A DNA stretch of 64,000 bases from Haemophilus parainfluenzae (GCF_014931395.1 NZ_CP063120.1:2029501-2093500); one strand, 5' to 3'. Numbered from the stretch's first letter, positions 49,137 through 58,898 are shown. Notes: generated by a model from the sequence alone, not told the origin. Program-made: numbers and translations.

Positions 49137-49642
49137 GCACTCGCCGCTTGATCAGACTTTAATTTAATACTGCCTACATTGAAAAAAGAGAACAATGTAC
49201 GATGCTCTTCAGCCTGTAACATAAAACAATTCGTTTCCATGGTATTTCTTGCTCCATTAAATTTCACCGCCACTTCTGACGGATATAATTTAGGGCCTAT
49301 AAGCATCGTTTTTCCTTCAAAATAAGGATAGTAAAAATGTGCATAAAGGTTTTTAGGACAATCCTGGGGATGAAAACAATCACAAAAATGATCGCTTTTT
49401 ACTTGAGCGGTGATACACCAACGTTGATTCGCCCTATCTTGATTGGCTAAAATAAACCAAATTGCCGATGAGTTTTCTGCCCTCGCTTGGATATTACGTA
49501 AGAAAAAATAAAGCCGTTGTTGCTCTTTTTCGAGAAAATATTTGGGATCGTTTTTCTGCCATTTAGGCAATGCAAACGCCAACGTTACGCTTAAAATAAA
49601 TAATGCAATCAAGGTTTCTAATAAGGTTATCCCTTTATACAT
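49124..49642 (-). CDS. comN: Competence pseudopilin-like protein ComN
   Basis: The protein is 172 aa. It has the type IV pilin leader MYKGITLLETLIALFILSVTLAFALP, with glycine at -1 and glutamate at +5. It belongs with PpdA/PilE-like minor pseudopilins. Several cysteines follow (WCITAQ, HFCDCFHPQDC, TNCFML). It is the first gene of comNOPQ-recC. A Sxy/CRP-S site lies about 70-90 bases upstream, which points to induction in competence. Confidence 0.82.
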   Translation of the reverse strand: MYKGITLLETLIALFILSVTLAFALPKWQKNDPKYFLEKEQQRLYFFLRNIQARAENSSAIWFILANQDRANQRWCITAQVKSDHFCDCFHPQDCPKNLYAHFYYPYFEGKTMLIGPKLYPSEVAVKFNGARNTMETNCFMLQAEEHRTLFSFFNVGSIKLKSDQAASACTR

Positions 49643-49708
49643 AAAATGCCTTCTTTTTTGACCGCACTTTAAAAGTCCTTCAGAAGAAAGCCAAATTTAC
49701 TACTTTAT

Positions 49709-49730
49709 TTTTGCGATACTGATCGCAAAT
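49709..49730 (-). promoter_or_regulatory. Competence regulatory element (CRP-S site) of comN
   Basis: The 22-base palindrome has the halves TTTTGCGAT and ATCGCAAAT. It matches the CRP-S/CRE consensus of competence genes (TGCGA-N6-TCGCA) rather than a standard CRP site (TGTGA-N6-TCACA). It lies 67-88 bases before comN. Confidence 0.85.
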
Positions 49731-49841
49731 TTGCTTTAAAAAACGGGAAAAACCGTGAATTAAACATTTTCAACTGGCTATTTACTAAAACTCCCTTATA
49801 ATAGGCGACCTATTATCTGTTCTTTAAAATCTGGTGGAAAT

Positions 49842-50642
49842 ATGAATCCAATGTTAAATATCGCTATTCGTGCGGCACGAAGAGCGGGCAACGTGATTGC
49901 TAAAAACTATGAACGCCGTGATGACATCCAAACAAGTAAAAAAGGTATTAATGATTATGTGACCAGCGTCGATAAAGCCGCTGAAGCAGAGATCATTGAA
50001 ATCATTCAAAAATCTTATCCTGATCACACAATTATCAGTGAAGAACGTGGTGCATTAGAAGGCAAAGACAGTGATATTCAATGGGTAATTGATCCACTAG
50101 ATGGCACAACCAACTTCGTAAAAGGTTTGCCACATTTCTCCGTTTCTATTGCTATCCGTGTAAAAAACCGTACCGAAGTGGGTGTGGTTTACGATCCTAT
50201 TCGTAATGAATTATTCACTGCTGTGCGTGGTGAAGGCGCAAAATTAAATGAAGTGCGTTTACGTGTAGATAGCCAAAATGAACTTAACGGGGCAATTTTA
50301 GCCACCGGTTTCCCATTCAAACAACCAAGTTTGATGCCAACTCAATTTGCCATTATGAATAACTTAATTGATGAAGCAGCTGATTTCCGTCGTACAGGTT
50401 CTGCCGCATTAGACCTTTGCTATGTGGCTTCTGGTCGCGTTGACGGTTATTTCGAAATGGGCTTAAAACCTTGGGATTGCGCAGCAGGTGATTTAATCGT
50501 GCGTGAGGCCGGCGGTTTAGTGTGTGATTTCAATGCGGGTCACGGCTATTTACGCTCAGGCAATATCCTGGCTGCACCAGCACGTATTTTAAAAGAAATG
50601 CTAAATAAAATTCAGCCTTGCTTAACCGAACAAGTGAAGTAA
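49842..50642 (+). CDS. suhB: Inositol-1-monophosphatase family protein SuhB
   Basis: The protein is 266 aa (E. coli SuhB 267). The magnesium phosphatase motifs are ISEERG near residue 66, VIDPLDGTTNFVKGLP near 83 and WDCAAGDLIVREAGG near 211. It dephosphorylates inositol monophosphate; in E. coli it also joins the ribosomal RNA antitermination complex. A TATAAT hexamer 40 bases upstream suggests its own promoter. It is divergent from comN. Confidence 0.95.
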   Translation: MNPMLNIAIRAARRAGNVIAKNYERRDDIQTSKKGINDYVTSVDKAAEAEIIEIIQKSYPDHTIISEERGALEGKDSDIQWVIDPLDGTTNFVKGLPHFSVSIAIRVKNRTEVGVVYDPIRNELFTAVRGEGAKLNEVRLRVDSQNELNGAILATGFPFKQPSLMPTQFAIMNNLIDEAADFRRTGSAALDLCYVASGRVDGYFEMGLKPWDCAAGDLIVREAGGLVCDFNAGHGYLRSGNILAAPARILKEMLNKIQPCLTEQVK

Positions 50643-50650
50643 GCCTCAAT

Positions 50651-50682
50651 AAAAAGTGCGGTGGATTTCACCGCACTTTTTT
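50651..50682. terminator. Bidirectional inverted-USS terminator between suhB and bioB
   Basis: AAAAAGTGCGGTG and CACCGCACTTTTT form a 13-bp perfect stem with loop GATTT, then TTATG. It serves the convergent genes suhB and bioB. Confidence 0.88.
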
Positions 50683-50686
50683 ATGA

Positions 50687-51703
50687 CTAATTTCTTTCGA
50701 GTGGCTTTCTGTTTTCTTCCGTTTCCGGCTCCAGATCCAATTTTGCCATAAGAAGTTGATCGCCATCTTCTTCTGGGTTACCTGTTACTAATAATTTATC
50801 CCCATAGAAAATGGAATTCGCGCCAGCCATAAAGCACATGGCTTGCATTTCTTCACTCATGCCTTGACGACCAGCAGAAAGGCGAACATAACTTTTTGGC
50901 ATGGTAATACGCGCTACAGCAATGGTGCGAACAAACTCTGTCCAATCTAAATCAGCTGCATCAGCCATTGGCGTGCCTTCCACTTTCACTAATTGGTTAA
51001 TCGGCACTGACTCCGGCTGAGGATCAAGATTTGCCAAACTTGCGATTAGGCCTGCTCGCTCTTTACGGGTTTCATTCATGCCCACAATACCGCCACAGCA
51101 AACTTTCAAACCAGCATGACGCACTTTTCCTAGTGTACTTAAACGATCATCAAAACGGCGTGTGCCAATGACATTGTGATAATTCTCTGGCGCGGTATCT
51201 AGATTGTGGTTGTAATAATCCAATCCTGCATCTTTTAACTCTTCCGCCATACCATCTTGCAACAACCCAAAGGTACCGCAAGTTTCTAAGCCAATATCTT
51301 TTACCGCACGAATAATCGCCGTCACTTTTTCCATATCTTTAGGCTTAGGACCACGCCATGCTGCGCCCATACAAAAACGTCCTGCACCACGTGCTTTCGC
51401 AATTTTGGCTTTTTCGACAATTTCATCAATATCCAAGATCTGCTGATTTTGTACACCTGTTTGATAACGCGCTGATTGAGGACAATAGCCACAATCCTCT
51501 GGACAACCACCCGTTTTAATCGACATCAACGTCGATAACTGTATCGCGCCTGGATTGAAATGCTCTCGATGCACTTGAGCCGCACGATAGATTAATTCTA
51601 AAAAAGGTGTCTCAAATAACGCTTCCACTTTACAAACAGACCAATATTCTGCTGAAGGATGAGGTGTAACGGATGAAAGCTGTACTACATTTGTGGTTGT
51701 CAT
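50687..51703 (-). CDS. bioB: Biotin synthase
   Basis: This radical-SAM enzyme inserts sulfur into dethiobiotin. The protein is 338 aa (E. coli BioB 346). The 4Fe-4S triplet is in [13 protein letters not shown] near residues 67-79. Other family segments are [24 protein letters not shown] and [11 protein letters not shown], holding 2Fe-2S ligands. The other bio genes are not in this window. A 14-base palindrome lies 17 bases before the start; no BirA operator was recognised. Confidence 0.96.
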   Translation of the reverse strand: MTTTNVVQLSSVTPHPSAEYWSVCKVEALFETPFLELIYRAAQVHREHFNPGAIQLSTLMSIKTGGCPEDCGYCPQSARYQTGVQNQQILDIDEIVEKAKIAKARGAGRFCMGAAWRGPKPKDMEKVTAIIRAVKDIGLETCGTFGLLQDGMAEELKDAGLDYYNHNLDTAPENYHNVIGTRRFDDRLSTLGKVRHAGLKVCCGGIVGMNETRKERAGLIASLANLDPQPESVPINQLVKVEGTPMADAADLDWTEFVRTIAVARITMPKSYVRLSAGRQGMSEEMQAMCFMAGANSIFYGDKLLVTGNPEEDGDQLLMAKLDLEPETEENRKPLERN

Positions 51704-51719
51704 TATATTTTCCTCGTTT

Positions 51720-51733
51720 AAGCAACGTTGCTT
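51720..51733 (-). promoter_or_regulatory. Palindrome upstream of bioB
   Basis: AAGCAACGTTGCTT is a perfect 14-base palindrome with a central CG, like a LacI-family operator. It lies between the start codon and a likely promoter. It does not match the BirA or BioR consensus that I know. Confidence 0.4.
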
Positions 51734-51776
51734 TTATTAAGTTGAGCATATTACTCTGCAATAAGATAAAAAGAGA

Positions 51777-52406
51777 TCAGATCACTTTTCCTTGATGAAT
51801 TTCGATCACTCGATCAATATGCCGTTCAATTTCTTTAGGTTGATGCGTTACCAGTAACATGGTAAGTTTTTTTTCTTCACATAATTGATCCATTAAATCC
51901 TGCATTTCAATGCGTAGTTTAGGATCAAGCGCTGAAAAAGGCTCATCCAATAATAAAATGGGTTTATCTCGTAGCAAACAGCGTGCCAACGCCACTCGCT
52001 GTTTTTGTCCACCTGAAAGTGCGGTCGGTTTTCTCGTTAAAAAATCCTGTAAATTGACCGCACTTGCAGCTTGTTCTACAAGTGCTTTTTCTTCTGCATT
52101 TAAGGCTAAATTCGGTTTTAAACCTAAGGCGATATTCTCTTCTACGGAAAGATGAGTAAAGAGATTGTTTTCCTGAAATAGCATGGAAACGGGGCGTTCA
52201 AAAGGTGCCGTTTTGGTATGATTTTCATCATTAAGCCAAATCTCGCCACTATCAGCATATTCAAATCCGGCAATTAAATTCAGCAAGGTACTTTTTCCTG
52301 CACCACTTTCCCCAATGATGGCAACTTTTTCTTGCGCTTGAATCTGTAAATCAAACACCATCGGCATGGATTGATAATTGAAGACTACATTATCTAATTT
52401 AATCAT
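51777..52406 (-). CDS. thiQ: Thiamine import ATP-binding protein ThiQ
   Basis: The protein is 209 aa from the ATG at 52406; a TTG seven codons earlier would extend into thiP and is not needed. Walker A is GESGAGKST near residue 32, Q-loop MLFQENN, signature LSGGQKQR, Walker [13 protein letters not shown] and switch VTHQP. Its short length, without a C-terminal regulatory domain, is typical of ThiQ. It overlaps the end of thiP by 8 bases and is the last gene of thiBPQ. Confidence 0.94.
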   Translation of the reverse strand: MIKLDNVVFNYQSMPMVFDLQIQAQEKVAIIGESGAGKSTLLNLIAGFEYADSGEIWLNDENHTKTAPFERPVSMLFQENNLFTHLSVEENIALGLKPNLALNAEEKALVEQAASAVNLQDFLTRKPTALSGGQKQRVALARCLLRDKPILLLDEPFSALDPKLRIEMQDLMDQLCEEKKLTMLLVTHQPKEIERHIDRVIEIHQGKVI

Positions 52407-54003
52407 GTTGTTCCTTCTGCCCTTCAATAAACATAAATAAGCCTAAACATAAGCCCCATAAAATCAATGCCGTCAATGCCGCTTCTTGGCTTCGATATTG
52501 CCCGATTTGTTGATAAAGCAAATGAGGCAACGAAGTGAAGTCAGGGCTACCAAATAAGGCTATCGCTGTAAAATCGCCGAGTGATAAGGTCGTTGCAAGC
52601 GCCAAGGCATATTTCAATGGGGCTTTTAGCAGCGGATATTCAATTAAACGAAAACGCTGCCAACCTGTAATATTCAGCGATAAACAAAGTTTTTCATAAT
52701 ATTGCATCGATTGATTCATTGGCGTATTAAGAATTTTGATGACAAATGGCAAGGCAGCCAAGGCGTTACAAACAGATACCACAACAAACAAATGCCCTGC
52801 TGAAAAATCAATATCTTGCAACCAAAGGAATAAGCCAACTGCTAAGACAATCGTCGGAATGGCTAAAATCATCATGCCCCCCGTTAAAATTAAGTGGGCT
52901 AATTTGGGGTGATATAACCATTGCAGCTGTCTTGAAAGCAATAATAAGAAAAATCCAGATAAGACCGATAAAATCCCGGCTGTCGGAGCCATGGTTAATG
53001 AATAAGCGAGTGCTTTCCATAATTGTGGATTTTGCCAATAGCCAAATAATTGAGTTGCAGATAAACCTTGAAAAACAATATTGAATAAGGGACTTAAAAT
53101 AAATAAGCACACCGAGAATAAAACAAAAACATGTCCAAATTTGACCGCACTTGAAGAAGGCAAAACCCAGCGATAACGCTGTGAAATCTGGGTTTCGGGT
53201 GCTGTTGCCCAATATTGTGAAAGTGAAAATAACGCAAAACAAAACGCAAATTGTACAAGCGCAAAAAGTGCGGCTTTGGGTAAATCAAATTCAAAGAAAA
53301 TGGCTTGGTAAATGGCAACTTCTAATGTGCTGTTTTGTGGCCCGCCACCCAGTGCCAAGACAATCGTAAAACTGGTGAAGCACAGCATAAAAATCAATAC
53401 AAAGGCTGACACGATTTGGCTTTTCAAATAAGGCCATTCAATTAAACGGAAAAATGTGAAACCTTTGATATTCAATTGTGCCGCAAGTTGGTGCTGTTCG
53501 GTCGGTACACTTTGCAAAGCCTGTAAACTCATTCGGGCTGCTAAGGGAATATTAAAAAATAAATGGGCAATGAGAATGCCGCTTAAACCATAAATGGAGG
53601 GTTTCCATGAAATACCTAGGGTTTGCAGCAGTTGTGTTAGCCAACCGGCAGTGCCATAAATACCAATTAGACCGAAAATAGCCAGTAATGCAGGCAAGAC
53701 AAAGGTAAGTGAAAAAATGCGTAAAATGAGCGATTTGCCTTTGAAATCTAAATAGAAAAAAGCGCGTGCAAATAAAGTACCAATTATGCTAGAAAGCAAG
53801 GCTGACAAGAATGCCTGCCCGAAGCTAAAGGCGATGACTTGATGCAAATAATCGTCTTTTAAGAAATCAGATAAGGCATAATCACTTCCTACTGAAAAAA
53901 CCGCAGAAAGGGAAAAACCATAGAGTAAAACAATGAAAAAAATGACCGCACTTCCGCCCAAATAATGGCGAGGACGAAAATGCGGATGTTGCAATAAGCG
54001 CAT
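52399..54003 (-). CDS. thiP: Thiamine ABC transporter permease ThiP
   Basis: The protein is 534 aa (E. coli ThiP 536). It is a fused double permease with about twelve membrane segments. Each half carries an EAA-type loop ([13 protein letters not shown] and [13 protein letters not shown]). FbpB-type iron permeases have the same architecture, but the upstream ThiB and the TPP riboswitch decide the assignment. It lies 5 bases after thiB. Confidence 0.94.
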   Translation of the reverse strand: MRLLQHPHFRPRHYLGGSAVIFFIVLLYGFSLSAVFSVGSDYALSDFLKDDYLHQVIAFSFGQAFLSALLSSIIGTLFARAFFYLDFKGKSLILRIFSLTFVLPALLAIFGLIGIYGTAGWLTQLLQTLGISWKPSIYGLSGILIAHLFFNIPLAARMSLQALQSVPTEQHQLAAQLNIKGFTFFRLIEWPYLKSQIVSAFVLIFMLCFTSFTIVLALGGGPQNSTLEVAIYQAIFFEFDLPKAALFALVQFAFCFALFSLSQYWATAPETQISQRYRWVLPSSSAVKFGHVFVLFSVCLFILSPLFNIVFQGLSATQLFGYWQNPQLWKALAYSLTMAPTAGILSVLSGFFLLLLSRQLQWLYHPKLAHLILTGGMMILAIPTIVLAVGLFLWLQDIDFSAGHLFVVVSVCNALAALPFVIKILNTPMNQSMQYYEKLCLSLNITGWQRFRLIEYPLLKAPLKYALALATTLSLGDFTAIALFGSPDFTSLPHLLYQQIGQYRSQEAALTALILWGLCLGLFMFIEGQKEQHD

Positions 54004-54008
54004 TAATA

Positions 54009-55007
54009 CTATTTAGATAAGGCTTTTTGCCATTGATTGATCCAGCCTTTCAGCTGCTCACTTGTTACCGTTGTGGTATCTAAAATACGCATTGATTTTG
54101 CGCGAGAATTAAGCTCATCAATATGACTTTCGATATTGGTCTCTACCACGGGTAACATCACATTATTTTTAGCAATATCCGCTTGAGCTTGCGGTGAAAG
54201 TAAGAATCCTAAAAATTCATCAGCACAGGCATTATTGCGGTTAGCGACTTTTGCCGTGACTTCAACTTGTAATACGCTCCCCTCTGCAAATTCCGTTGCC
54301 ACATAATTGTCTTTTTGTTCAGAAAGAATATGGTAAATCGGTGAAGTATTGACGCTTAAAACCAGATCACCTTCGCCTTTTAAGAAGGCCCCATAAGACT
54401 CAGTCCAACCTTTGGTGACCGTGACCGTATGTTTAGAAAGGGTCTTCCAGGCATTTGCGACATCTGCTTCTGGATAAACTACATTCATCCAAAGTAATAA
54501 ACCACGTCCAATACTGCTTGTACGCGGATCTTGATATAACACTTTAAGATCTTGACGCTCAACTAATTCTTTTAAGCTCTTTGGTGGATTAGTCAGTTTA
54601 TTCTTATCATAAATAAACGCATATTGTGCATAATCGAATGGTAAGAACGTGTGATTTTCCCATTTAATTGGTAAACGTAACTGGCTTAAATCCACTTTAT
54701 TTGGCTCAAAAATATTGAGTTTTTGTGCATCCTCAATTTGATAACTATCTAAACCGAGCACTACATCCGCCTTAATTTTTTTACCTTCTAGACGGACACG
54801 GTTAAACAAGGTGCCATTATTATCAAAAGCCACATAATTCAGCTTACATTGCGGGAATTGTTGTTCAAAAGCTGCTTTAACTTTTGGTCCAGCGCTCCAA
54901 TCAGCACTAAATGAATCATAAGTATAAACATCTAATGTTTGAGGAGCTGCTTGTGCGAAAGCGGAAGCGGTAAAAAGTGCGGTTAAAATGGAAAGCGTTT
55001 TGTTCAT
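54009..55007 (-). CDS. thiB: Thiamine-binding periplasmic protein ThiB (TbpA)
   Basis: The protein is 332 aa (E. coli ThiB 327) with a signal peptide MNKTLSILTALFTASAFAQA. The mature protein opens with the TLDVYTYDSFSADWSAGPKVKAAFEQQFP segment. Ligand-contact regions include VVLGLDSYQ and LVLSVNTSPIYHIL. It binds thiamine and its phosphates for ThiPQ. A strong AAGGAGAAC ribosome site and a TPP riboswitch precede it. Confidence 0.95.
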   Translation of the reverse strand: MNKTLSILTALFTASAFAQAAPQTLDVYTYDSFSADWSAGPKVKAAFEQQFPQCKLNYVAFDNNGTLFNRVRLEGKKIKADVVLGLDSYQIEDAQKLNIFEPNKVDLSQLRLPIKWENHTFLPFDYAQYAFIYDKNKLTNPPKSLKELVERQDLKVLYQDPRTSSIGRGLLLWMNVVYPEADVANAWKTLSKHTVTVTKGWTESYGAFLKGEGDLVLSVNTSPIYHILSEQKDNYVATEFAEGSVLQVEVTAKVANRNNACADEFLGFLLSPQAQADIAKNNVMLPVVETNIESHIDELNSRAKSMRILDTTTVTSEQLKGWINQWQKALSK

Positions 55008-55051
55008 TATGCGTTCTCCTTATTTTTGCATAACGAAACAGCATAATGAGA

Positions 55052-55132
55052 TGATTAGTTTCCTACGCCAGCATTATCTGTTTCAGGTTCACGGGTATTT
55101 CTCAGCCATTAATATAGGCACCCCGACTAACG
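55052..55132 (-). promoter_or_regulatory. TPP riboswitch (THI element) of thiBPQ
   Basis: Read on the minus strand, GGGGTGCC, then GGCTGAGA, ACCCGTGAACCTGA and GATAATGCTGGCGTAGG appear in order, which is the conserved core of the thiamine pyrophosphate aptamer. It ends about 45 bases before thiB. The region between it and thiB has no strong terminator, so translational control is more likely. Confidence 0.95.
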
Positions 55133-55234
55133 CGACGTAGTCTATCTTAAGGAAATTTAATCAACAAGTTATTTCATTTAAAAATGTTAATCTGATCACA
55201 CTTTTATATCTGGTTTATCATTTTTTGAGCAAAA

Positions 55235-55259
55235 GAAAACCTGCTAAAAAGCAGGTTTA
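55235..55259 (-). terminator. Terminator of grxD
   Basis: AAACCTGCT and AGCAGGTTT form a 9-bp stem, followed on the minus strand by TCTTTTGCTC. It lies 20 bases past the grxD stop. Confidence 0.75.
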
Positions 55260-55279
55260 TCTTGGTAATCTAACGCCAA

Positions 55280-55606
55280 TTAAGCTTGATGTTTAGCCGC
55301 TACTTCGCTTAATAAAGTTTGAAGTTCGCCAGCTTGATACATTTCTAAAATAATATCACAACCACCAATTAACTCACCTTCTACCCATAATTGTGGGAAA
55401 GTTGGCCAGTTTGCATAAGCCGGCAATTCAGCACGAATATCTGGGTGTTGAAGAATATCAACATAGCCGAAAGGCACTTTGCAATTCATTAATGCTTCAG
55501 ATGCACGCGCAGAGAAACCACAAGAAGGTAATTTTGGTGAACCTTTCATGTAAATTAAAATTGGATTTTCAGCGATTTGTTTTTTGATTTTGTCTAACGT
55601 TTCCAT
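55280..55606 (-). CDS. grxD: Monothiol glutaredoxin (Grx4)
   Basis: The protein is 108 aa (E. coli Grx4 115). The monothiol active site is CGFS at residues 29-32 in PSCGFSARA. The glutathione-binding segments are WPTFPQLWVEGELIGGCDI. CGFS glutaredoxins carry 2Fe-2S clusters and pass them to other proteins, working with BolA. It stands alone, 75 bases downstream of a TPM-domain gene. Confidence 0.96.
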   Translation of the reverse strand: METLDKIKKQIAENPILIYMKGSPKLPSCGFSARASEALMNCKVPFGYVDILQHPDIRAELPAYANWPTFPQLWVEGELIGGCDIILEMYQAGELQTLLSEVAAKHQA

Positions 55607-55681
55607 AATGTTCCTTGTTCAAATAAGTCTGAATAGGGCGCTATTCTAGCATAAGATAGAACCTGAGTGAAAGACTTGGTC

Positions 55682-56482
55682 TTACCAACTTCCACCTGCT
55701 CCACCGCCACCGAAGCCGCCGCCACCAAAGCCACCACCGGAAGAACCGCCTCCGCCGAAGCCACCTCCAAATCCGCCACCGAAACCGGAACCACCACCAC
55801 GACGACGAGAAATCGTACTTTGACGAATGATTTTATTCAGTTGGTCGCGTTGATTCGGGCTAATATAGACTTCATCTTTGTGATATTGGAATTCACCAAA
55901 TAATACAATGGCAATAAACGCCAATACCATTAAGAATGGGATATACTTATCGAACGCATCTTCTTCAACTTGTGCTGCATCAAACTCGCCTTTACTTGCC
56001 GCAATAATTTGGTTTAAGCCGTCATTAATACCTTGCGCATATTGGCCTTGTTTAAATTGTGGCAAAATGGCTGAACGGATGACTTGCGATAAAAAAGCAT
56101 CCGGTAATACACCTTCTAAACCTTGCCCTGTTGCGATAAAGACTTTACGATCATCCTTCGCAATCAGCATCAACACGCCATTGTTCAGATTTTTTCGTCC
56201 AATGCCCCATTTATCACCTAAAGCAAAGGTATAATCAGCAATTTCATATTCACCGGTTGTCGGAACTAAAACGACAGCGATTTGTGAACTCGTTTCTTTA
56301 CTATAAGCAATCAATTTATTTTCTAAAATTTGCTTATGTTCTGTAGAAAGCGTATTAGTGTAATCGTTAATGTAATGGAAAGGATTTGGTGCAGGCGGAA
56401 ACTCTGCCGCAGCAACCACTTGAGCAAAAAAAACAAGGCTAAAAATAACCGCACTTTTCATAAAAGATAAAAGCTTAGCCAT
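55682..56482 (-). CDS. TPM-domain protein with Gly-rich C-terminus (YgcG-like)
   Basis: The protein is 266 aa. A signal peptide (residues 1-25, ending VVAAAEF) is followed by a TPM domain (INDYTNTLSTEHKQILENKLIAYSKETSSQIAVVLVPTTGEYEI, residues 37-80) with a KWGIGRKNLNNGVLMLIAKDDRKV segment. A membrane segment lies near residue 180 (IPFLMVLAFIAIVLFGEF). The tail is almost pure Gly/Ser/Phe (residues 230-266). TPM domains occur in membrane and photosystem repair proteins. It overlaps the next upstream TPM gene by 8 bases and follows lemA, a common trio. Confidence 0.85.
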   Translation of the reverse strand: MAKLLSFMKSAVIFSLVFFAQVVAAAEFPPAPNPFHYINDYTNTLSTEHKQILENKLIAYSKETSSQIAVVLVPTTGEYEIADYTFALGDKWGIGRKNLNNGVLMLIAKDDRKVFIATGQGLEGVLPDAFLSQVIRSAILPQFKQGQYAQGINDGLNQIIAASKGEFDAAQVEEDAFDKYIPFLMVLAFIAIVLFGEFQYHKDEVYISPNQRDQLNKIIRQSTISRRRGGGSGFGGGFGGGFGGGGSSGGGFGGGGFGGGGAGGSW

Positions 56483-56924
56483 TAATAATTACCTCATTAG
56501 ATAATTCATTCGCATCATCAGGCTGAATGGGAAAATGGCGAGATAAAATATCACTGATACGATCAATCGCATCCACAATGCCTTGTGTATAAGCTTTTTG
56601 TTTAAACTGCTCAATCATTAAATCACATTGTAACTGCCAATAAGCCACATCAACAAATTGATGAATGCCTTTATCACCTACGATTGCACAGAGATGATTT
56701 TTATATCCCACATAAATCAACACGGCATTTTGTGCCGCTGTTTTATGCATTTCCAGTTCATCAAACACTTCTAAAGCACGTTCCATTGCAGACAGTTGTG
56801 CAGAAGCCTTTGGTACTTTGCGTTCAATATAAACACGTAACTCAGCCGAACTTAAGCTTTCGAGGCGACTAATCGCCGCCTCGATTTGCTTTTTATCTAC
56901 CGGAATTCTGGAAAAGAATGGCAT
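56475..56924 (-). CDS. Second TPM-domain protein
   Basis: The protein is 149 aa and consists of one TPM domain: SSAELRVYIERKVPKASAQLSAMERALEVFDELEMHKTAAQNAVLIYVGYKNHLCAIVGDKGI (residues 29-91). There is no signal peptide or membrane segment, so it is likely cytoplasmic. The gene lies 9 bases after lemA and overlaps the first TPM gene by 8 bases, so the three genes form one operon. Function unknown. Confidence 0.82.
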   Translation of the reverse strand: MPFFSRIPVDKKQIEAAISRLESLSSAELRVYIERKVPKASAQLSAMERALEVFDELEMHKTAAQNAVLIYVGYKNHLCAIVGDKGIHQFVDVAYWQLQCDLMIEQFKQKAYTQGIVDAIDRISDILSRHFPIQPDDANELSNEVIING

Positions 56925-56933
56925 AGATAAACC

Positions 56934-57515
56934 TTAGTTAAAGTTTACAGTTGGTGCGTTTTCTGCGCCAGTAGCTGATTTAAAGTAAGGTTTAGCTTTA
57001 AAACCAAAAATCATTGCAGCTAATTTAGTTGGGAATTGACGTACTTTTTCATTATAAATACGTGCTGCTTCATTAAATTTATTACGAGCGACATTGATAC
57101 GGTTTTCTGTACCTTCAAGTTGCGCTTGTAAGTTCATAAAGCCTTCGTTCGCTTTTAATTGTGGGTATTGTTCTACAGTTACAAGTAAACGAGATAATGC
57201 TGAGCCTACTTGATTTTGGTTTTGTTGGAATTCGTTTAATTGTTCTTCCGTTAAATTAGACGGATCAATTTTAGTTTGTGTCGCTTTTGCACGCGCTTCG
57301 ATTACATTGGTTAATGTTTGTTGTTCAAAATTAGCTTGACCTTTTACAGTATTCACTAAGTTTGGAATTAAATCAGCACGACGTTGATAAGATGATTCAA
57401 CATTCGCCCAAACAGAATCAATTTCAGTTTCTGCTTTAACTAAGCCATTGTAGCTAGACATTAAGCCTAAACCTGCAGCAACGGCGATAATAATCAAGAT
57501 AATCCACTTTTTCAT
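56934..57515 (-). CDS. lemA: LemA-family membrane protein
   Basis: The protein is 193 aa. One N-terminal membrane segment (WIILIIIAVAAGLGLMSSYNGLV) is followed by a helical bundle typical of LemA: DSVWANVESSYQRRADLIPNLVNTVKGQANFE and YNEKVRQFPTKLAAMIFGFKAKPYF. The outside part should face the periplasm. LemA genes are commonly followed by TPM genes, as here. Function unclear. Confidence 0.93.
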   Translation of the reverse strand: MKKWIILIIIAVAAGLGLMSSYNGLVKAETEIDSVWANVESSYQRRADLIPNLVNTVKGQANFEQQTLTNVIEARAKATQTKIDPSNLTEEQLNEFQQNQNQVGSALSRLLVTVEQYPQLKANEGFMNLQAQLEGTENRINVARNKFNEAARIYNEKVRQFPTKLAAMIFGFKAKPYFKSATGAENAPTVNFN

Positions 57516-57617
57516 TCAAAAATTCCTTTAATTTGTAAGTTTAATTTATATAAGAAAAGACCTAAACCGAAGTTTAGGTCTTCTAATGCTAATCCGTTAA
57601 TGGATAACTAAATAAAA

Positions 57618-58718
57618 TTATTTAGTACCGTTAACTGCGATTTCTACACGACGGTCTGGTGCTAAACAAGCGATAAGCGCTTTACGACCTTTAACCGCGT
57701 CACAAGTAGAACCTGTAACTGGGTTAGCTTTACCGTGACCAACTGCAGAGATGCTTTGAGCTGGAACACCTTTAGCTACTAAGTAGTTAGCTACAGAGTC
57801 TGCACGACGTTGTGATAATTTCACGTTTGGTGCATCTTTACCGATACGGTCTGTATAACCAGCAACAGCTACGTTAGCGTTGTTGATTTGAGCGATTTCA
57901 CCGTAGATACCGTCTAAAGTTGCTTTAGCTTGTGGTTTTAAGTTAGCTTTACCGAAAGCGAAAGTTACATCAGAGCTTAAGTTGAAAGTTTTGCTTACAA
58001 CTTCAGGTGCAACAACTGGAGCAGCACCTTGACCGAAACGGTAAGATAAACCAGCGTTGATAGAACCGATCCATGGGTTGTAATCTACAGAGCTGTTCTC
58101 AGTAGCGCCAGTACGTAATTTACCTACGCGAGCTAACCATTGATATTCAAGACGTAATGCTAACTCTGGTAAAGATGGTAATGCGTATTCAAAACCAGCT
58201 GCGAATACTGGAGATACACGTAAGCTGTGCTCACCAGCACCGTGAACGCGTGCACCTTTTGCATTGTACACTTTATAGTCAGAACGAACTAATGCTGCGC
58301 CTGCACGACCGTAGAAGTCTAAACCTTCTAAAGCAGAAGTTAAACCACCTAAATCATAGCTACCTTTAACGCTTAAGTGTGCACCATGGTTAGTATGTTT
58401 GAAACGAGTAATACCATTGTGTTTGAATTTAGCACGACCAAAATCATCGTAACCTAATTCCACTGCTAAACCAAAGTTATCTTGGTTTAAAATTTGGTAA
58501 CCACCAAACACACCGTAAGTAACAGAGTTACGATTGTAACCAGTACCGAAACCTAAGCTACGTGGATTAGTAACATCAGTGTTAGCTTTGATACCATCGT
58601 GGAAAGACGCTTGACCAGCTTTAGCACCTGCATAGAAGGTGTTTGCTTGTGGAGCTGCTTGAGCTACTGAAGCTGCTGCTAAACCAGCAACGACTAATGC
58701 GATTGCAGTTTTTTTCAT
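57618..58718 (-). CDS. ompA: Outer membrane protein OmpA (P5-like)
   Basis: The protein is 366 aa. A signal peptide ends QAAPQ (cleavage after residue 21 or so). An eight-stranded beta-barrel domain occupies roughly residues 25-225, ending in SINAGLSYRFGQ. The peptidoglycan-binding OmpA domain follows, with VAVAGYTDRIGKDAPNVKLSQRRADSVANYL and a disulfide loop (GSTCDAV...ALIACLAP). H. influenzae P5 is the ortholog. Codon use is biased towards the abundant codons. It has an unusually long leader. Confidence 0.96.
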   Translation of the reverse strand: MKKTAIALVVAGLAAASVAQAAPQANTFYAGAKAGQASFHDGIKANTDVTNPRSLGFGTGYNRNSVTYGVFGGYQILNQDNFGLAVELGYDDFGRAKFKHNGITRFKHTNHGAHLSVKGSYDLGGLTSALEGLDFYGRAGAALVRSDYKVYNAKGARVHGAGEHSLRVSPVFAAGFEYALPSLPELALRLEYQWLARVGKLRTGATENSSVDYNPWIGSINAGLSYRFGQGAAPVVAPEVVSKTFNLSSDVTFAFGKANLKPQAKATLDGIYGEIAQINNANVAVAGYTDRIGKDAPNVKLSQRRADSVANYLVAKGVPAQSISAVGHGKANPVTGSTCDAVKGRKALIACLAPDRRVEIAVNGTK

Positions 58719-58898
58719 TTTGATGTCCTCTATTTAGTCATCGTTATTAATAAGAAAAGTTTCCTTGTTTATTGTGAACTTTATAAAAAAGAAACACTCT
58801 AAACGTTGCTTAACTAGGGTTTTGAATTTGCCCTAACTTATCCTTTTGACAAATTCAATTCCTTTGCCATAGCCAAAGGAACGTTCAAAAGTATGGTT

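Noticed and set aside
55594-55903. Open frames opposite or beside the end of the YgcG-like gene, rich in Val/Ala or Thr
   Set aside because: They are shadows of the GGN-repeat Gly-rich tail of the real gene in other frames.
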